Position numbers and translations under genes: made by a program
Part shown: positions 6,039-7,180 of the stretch, piece by piece
Position numbering within the stretch: the stretch's first letter is position 1
How the letters are laid out: every line of letters starts with the position of its first letter
Assembly: GCA_002401185.1 (NCBI GenBank)
Contig: NVSH01000040.1
Coordinates: 669 to 7,848, forward strand
From: Gammaproteobacteria bacterium
Lineage (GTDB): Bacteria; Pseudomonadota; Gammaproteobacteria; SZUA-229
Direction: 5' to 3'
Length of the DNA: 7,180 bases
The notes under the pieces: model-generated
Database searches by the model: none
Told to the model about the DNA's origin: nothing
The model's input: only the letters and a program-made list of their open reading frames with translations

Positions 6039-7180
6039 TTATGAACCAATAGGCCCCGTTCTAACGACCGCCAATTCTTCACCCGTTTCTTCACTCATAA
6101 CATGTGTAGAACAGGCAAGACATGGGTCAAAGCTATGTATAGTACGCAAGATCTCAACCGGCTCATGTGGCACTTCGACTTTCGTACCCATCATCGCTGC
6201 CTCAAATGCACCAATATTACCAGCTTCATCACGCGGCGAGCCGTTCCAGGTTGTTGCTACGATACACTGGTAATTTTCAATCTTGGTATCTTTAATCTTA
6301 ATCCAGTGCGCCAATGCACCACGAGGCGCCTCGGTCCAACCTACGCCTTTAGACTCTGCAGGCCAATCTTTTGGATCCCACATTTCACCACCGTGGGTCG
6401 ACTCGTCACCATTTTTGATAGTAGTCATCAGCTTATCGAAGAAGTACAACTGTTGGTCGGCCGCCCATGCCGATTCCAAAGCACGTGCTGCGGTACGCCC
6501 TAATGTCGAGAAAAGAGCAGAAAGCGGAACATCAAGCGTTTTCAGCGTCATCTTGATCTGCTCAGTCCAGTACTCATGGCCACTGGCATAACCAATGACA
6601 TAACGAGCCAGAGGCCCAACTTCCATCGCATGACCTTTCCAGCGAGGCGCTTTAATCCAAGAATAAGATGCAGATTCATCGAGTTCTTCAATGTTCTGAG
6701 GCGTACCTTTTGCTGTACTGACATCAAAATCAGGATCAGTAATACCATCCCAAGGGTGCAGACCTTTAACACCTTTTGGGTACTTGTACCAGGAGTGCGG
6801 AACAAATTCCTGAATCTCATCTGGGTCACGGTGATCAACTGGGTGAACTTCGTCAAAGTTACCATTAATGATAGCGCCACGAGGCATCATCATATTTCCT
6901 TCTGAAAAATCATTTGCCTTATCAGGGATATCACCATAAGCCAAGATGTTGGAACCCGAGATACCACCACCATATAACCAACCTTTATAGAACTGGGCAA
7001 TAGCTAAAATATCGGGAATATAAACATTATCAACAAAGGTTTTTGTTTGTTTAATAATTTCGTGTACCTGATTCAGGCTCACCATATTCAGTGCGCCGAC
7101 AGCACCCGTGCCATCAATATTAATTGGGCATGGTACACCACCAACCGTCCAGTTCGGATGCGTATCTTTACCGCCGAAAA
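6039..7180 (-). CDS. hupL: [NiFe]-hydrogenase large subunit, C-terminal part (5' end outside window)
   Basis: About 379 C-terminal codons of the uptake hydrogenase large subunit, the Ni-Fe active-site subunit that oxidises H2. Coding continues to the right edge: the frame upstream of the Met at 7085 reads [20 protein letters not shown], a conserved stretch of the family, so that Met is internal. Members are near 600 residues, so roughly 220 are missing, including the N-terminal Ni-binding Cys pair. Visible hallmarks are [17 protein letters not shown] and the C-terminal DPCLACSTH (6128-6102), whose two Cys complete the Ni-Fe ligands. The family is matured by a protease cutting after that His, which here would remove 20 residues ([20 protein letters not shown]). 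The sequence and the downstream cytochrome b gene indicate a membrane-bound, periplasmic, respiratory group 1 enzyme. Oxygen tolerance cannot be judged because the small subunit is outside the window. Confidence 0.96.
   Translation of the reverse strand, partial: FGGKDTHPNWTVGGVPCPINIDGTGAVGALNMVSLNQVHEIIKQTKTFVDNVYIPDILAIAQFYKGWLYGGGISGSNILAYGDIPDKANDFSEGNMMMPRGAIINGNFDEVHPVDHRDPDEIQEFVPHSWYKYPKGVKGLHPWDGITDPDFDVSTAKGTPQNIEELDESASYSWIKAPRWKGHAMEVGPLARYVIGYASGHEYWTEQIKMTLKTLDVPLSALFSTLGRTAARALESAWAADQQLYFFDKLMTTIKNGDESTHGGEMWDPKDWPAESKGVGWTEAPRGALAHWIKIKDTKIENYQCIVATTWNGSPRDEAGNIGAFEAAMMGTKVEVPHEPVEILRTIHSFDPCLACSTHVMSEETGEELAVVRTGPIGS

Noticed and set aside
6102..6905. Several long open frames on both strands inside the hydrogenase large-subunit gene
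   Set aside because: The hydrogenase frame is fixed by strong family motifs from end to end; the others are by-products of its codon pattern.
7083..7085. ATG that could be read as the start of the hydrogenase large subunit
   Set aside because: The frame is open upstream to the window edge and encodes conserved family sequence (GGVPCPIN), so this Met is internal.

Overview
All recognisable genes in this window lie on the minus strand, so the biological reading order runs from the right edge to the left. The proteins point to a gammaproteobacterium with a fairly AT-rich genome. CydA aligns almost without gaps to my memory of the E. coli long Q-loop form, a CydX microprotein follows cydB, and the pyrophosphatase is the short E. 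coli-like family I type. I cannot name a genus. I see no insertion sequence, tRNA, rRNA, CRISPR array or phage gene.

Layout, in transcription order: (1) the C-terminal part of a [NiFe]-hydrogenase large subunit (right edge to 6039), followed 14 bases later by its cytochrome b subunit (6024-5293). This operon ends at a near-perfect hairpin terminator (5223-5254). (2) A monocistronic-looking inorganic pyrophosphatase gene (5166-4618). (3) A 277-base gap with a plausible promoter, then the cytochrome bd quinol oxidase operon cydA-cydB-cydX (4340-1510). The 37-residue CydX gene is easily missed. (4) A 147-base gap with paired repeats, then a 326-residue membrane protein with an N-terminal Cache/PDC-like ligand-sensing region and four predicted membrane helices (1362-382). 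(5) A 122-base gap with a tandem 8-base repeat, then the start of a small protein with a Cys-Asn-Cys-Pro motif that runs off the left edge (259-1).

Functionally, the hydrogenase would feed electrons from H2 through its cytochrome b into the quinone pool. Cytochrome bd would take electrons from quinol to reduce O2 with high affinity. Together they would form a short H2-to-O2 chain suited to low oxygen. That pairing is inferred from adjacency. Pyrophosphatase is a housekeeping neighbour. The two left-most genes are the least understood part. The sensor-like membrane protein is predicted to keep its Cache-like region in the cytoplasm, which is uncommon, and it sits directly after the oxidase operon. 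Most of the window is ordinary respiratory and housekeeping sequence. I do not see a clearly new multi-gene system.
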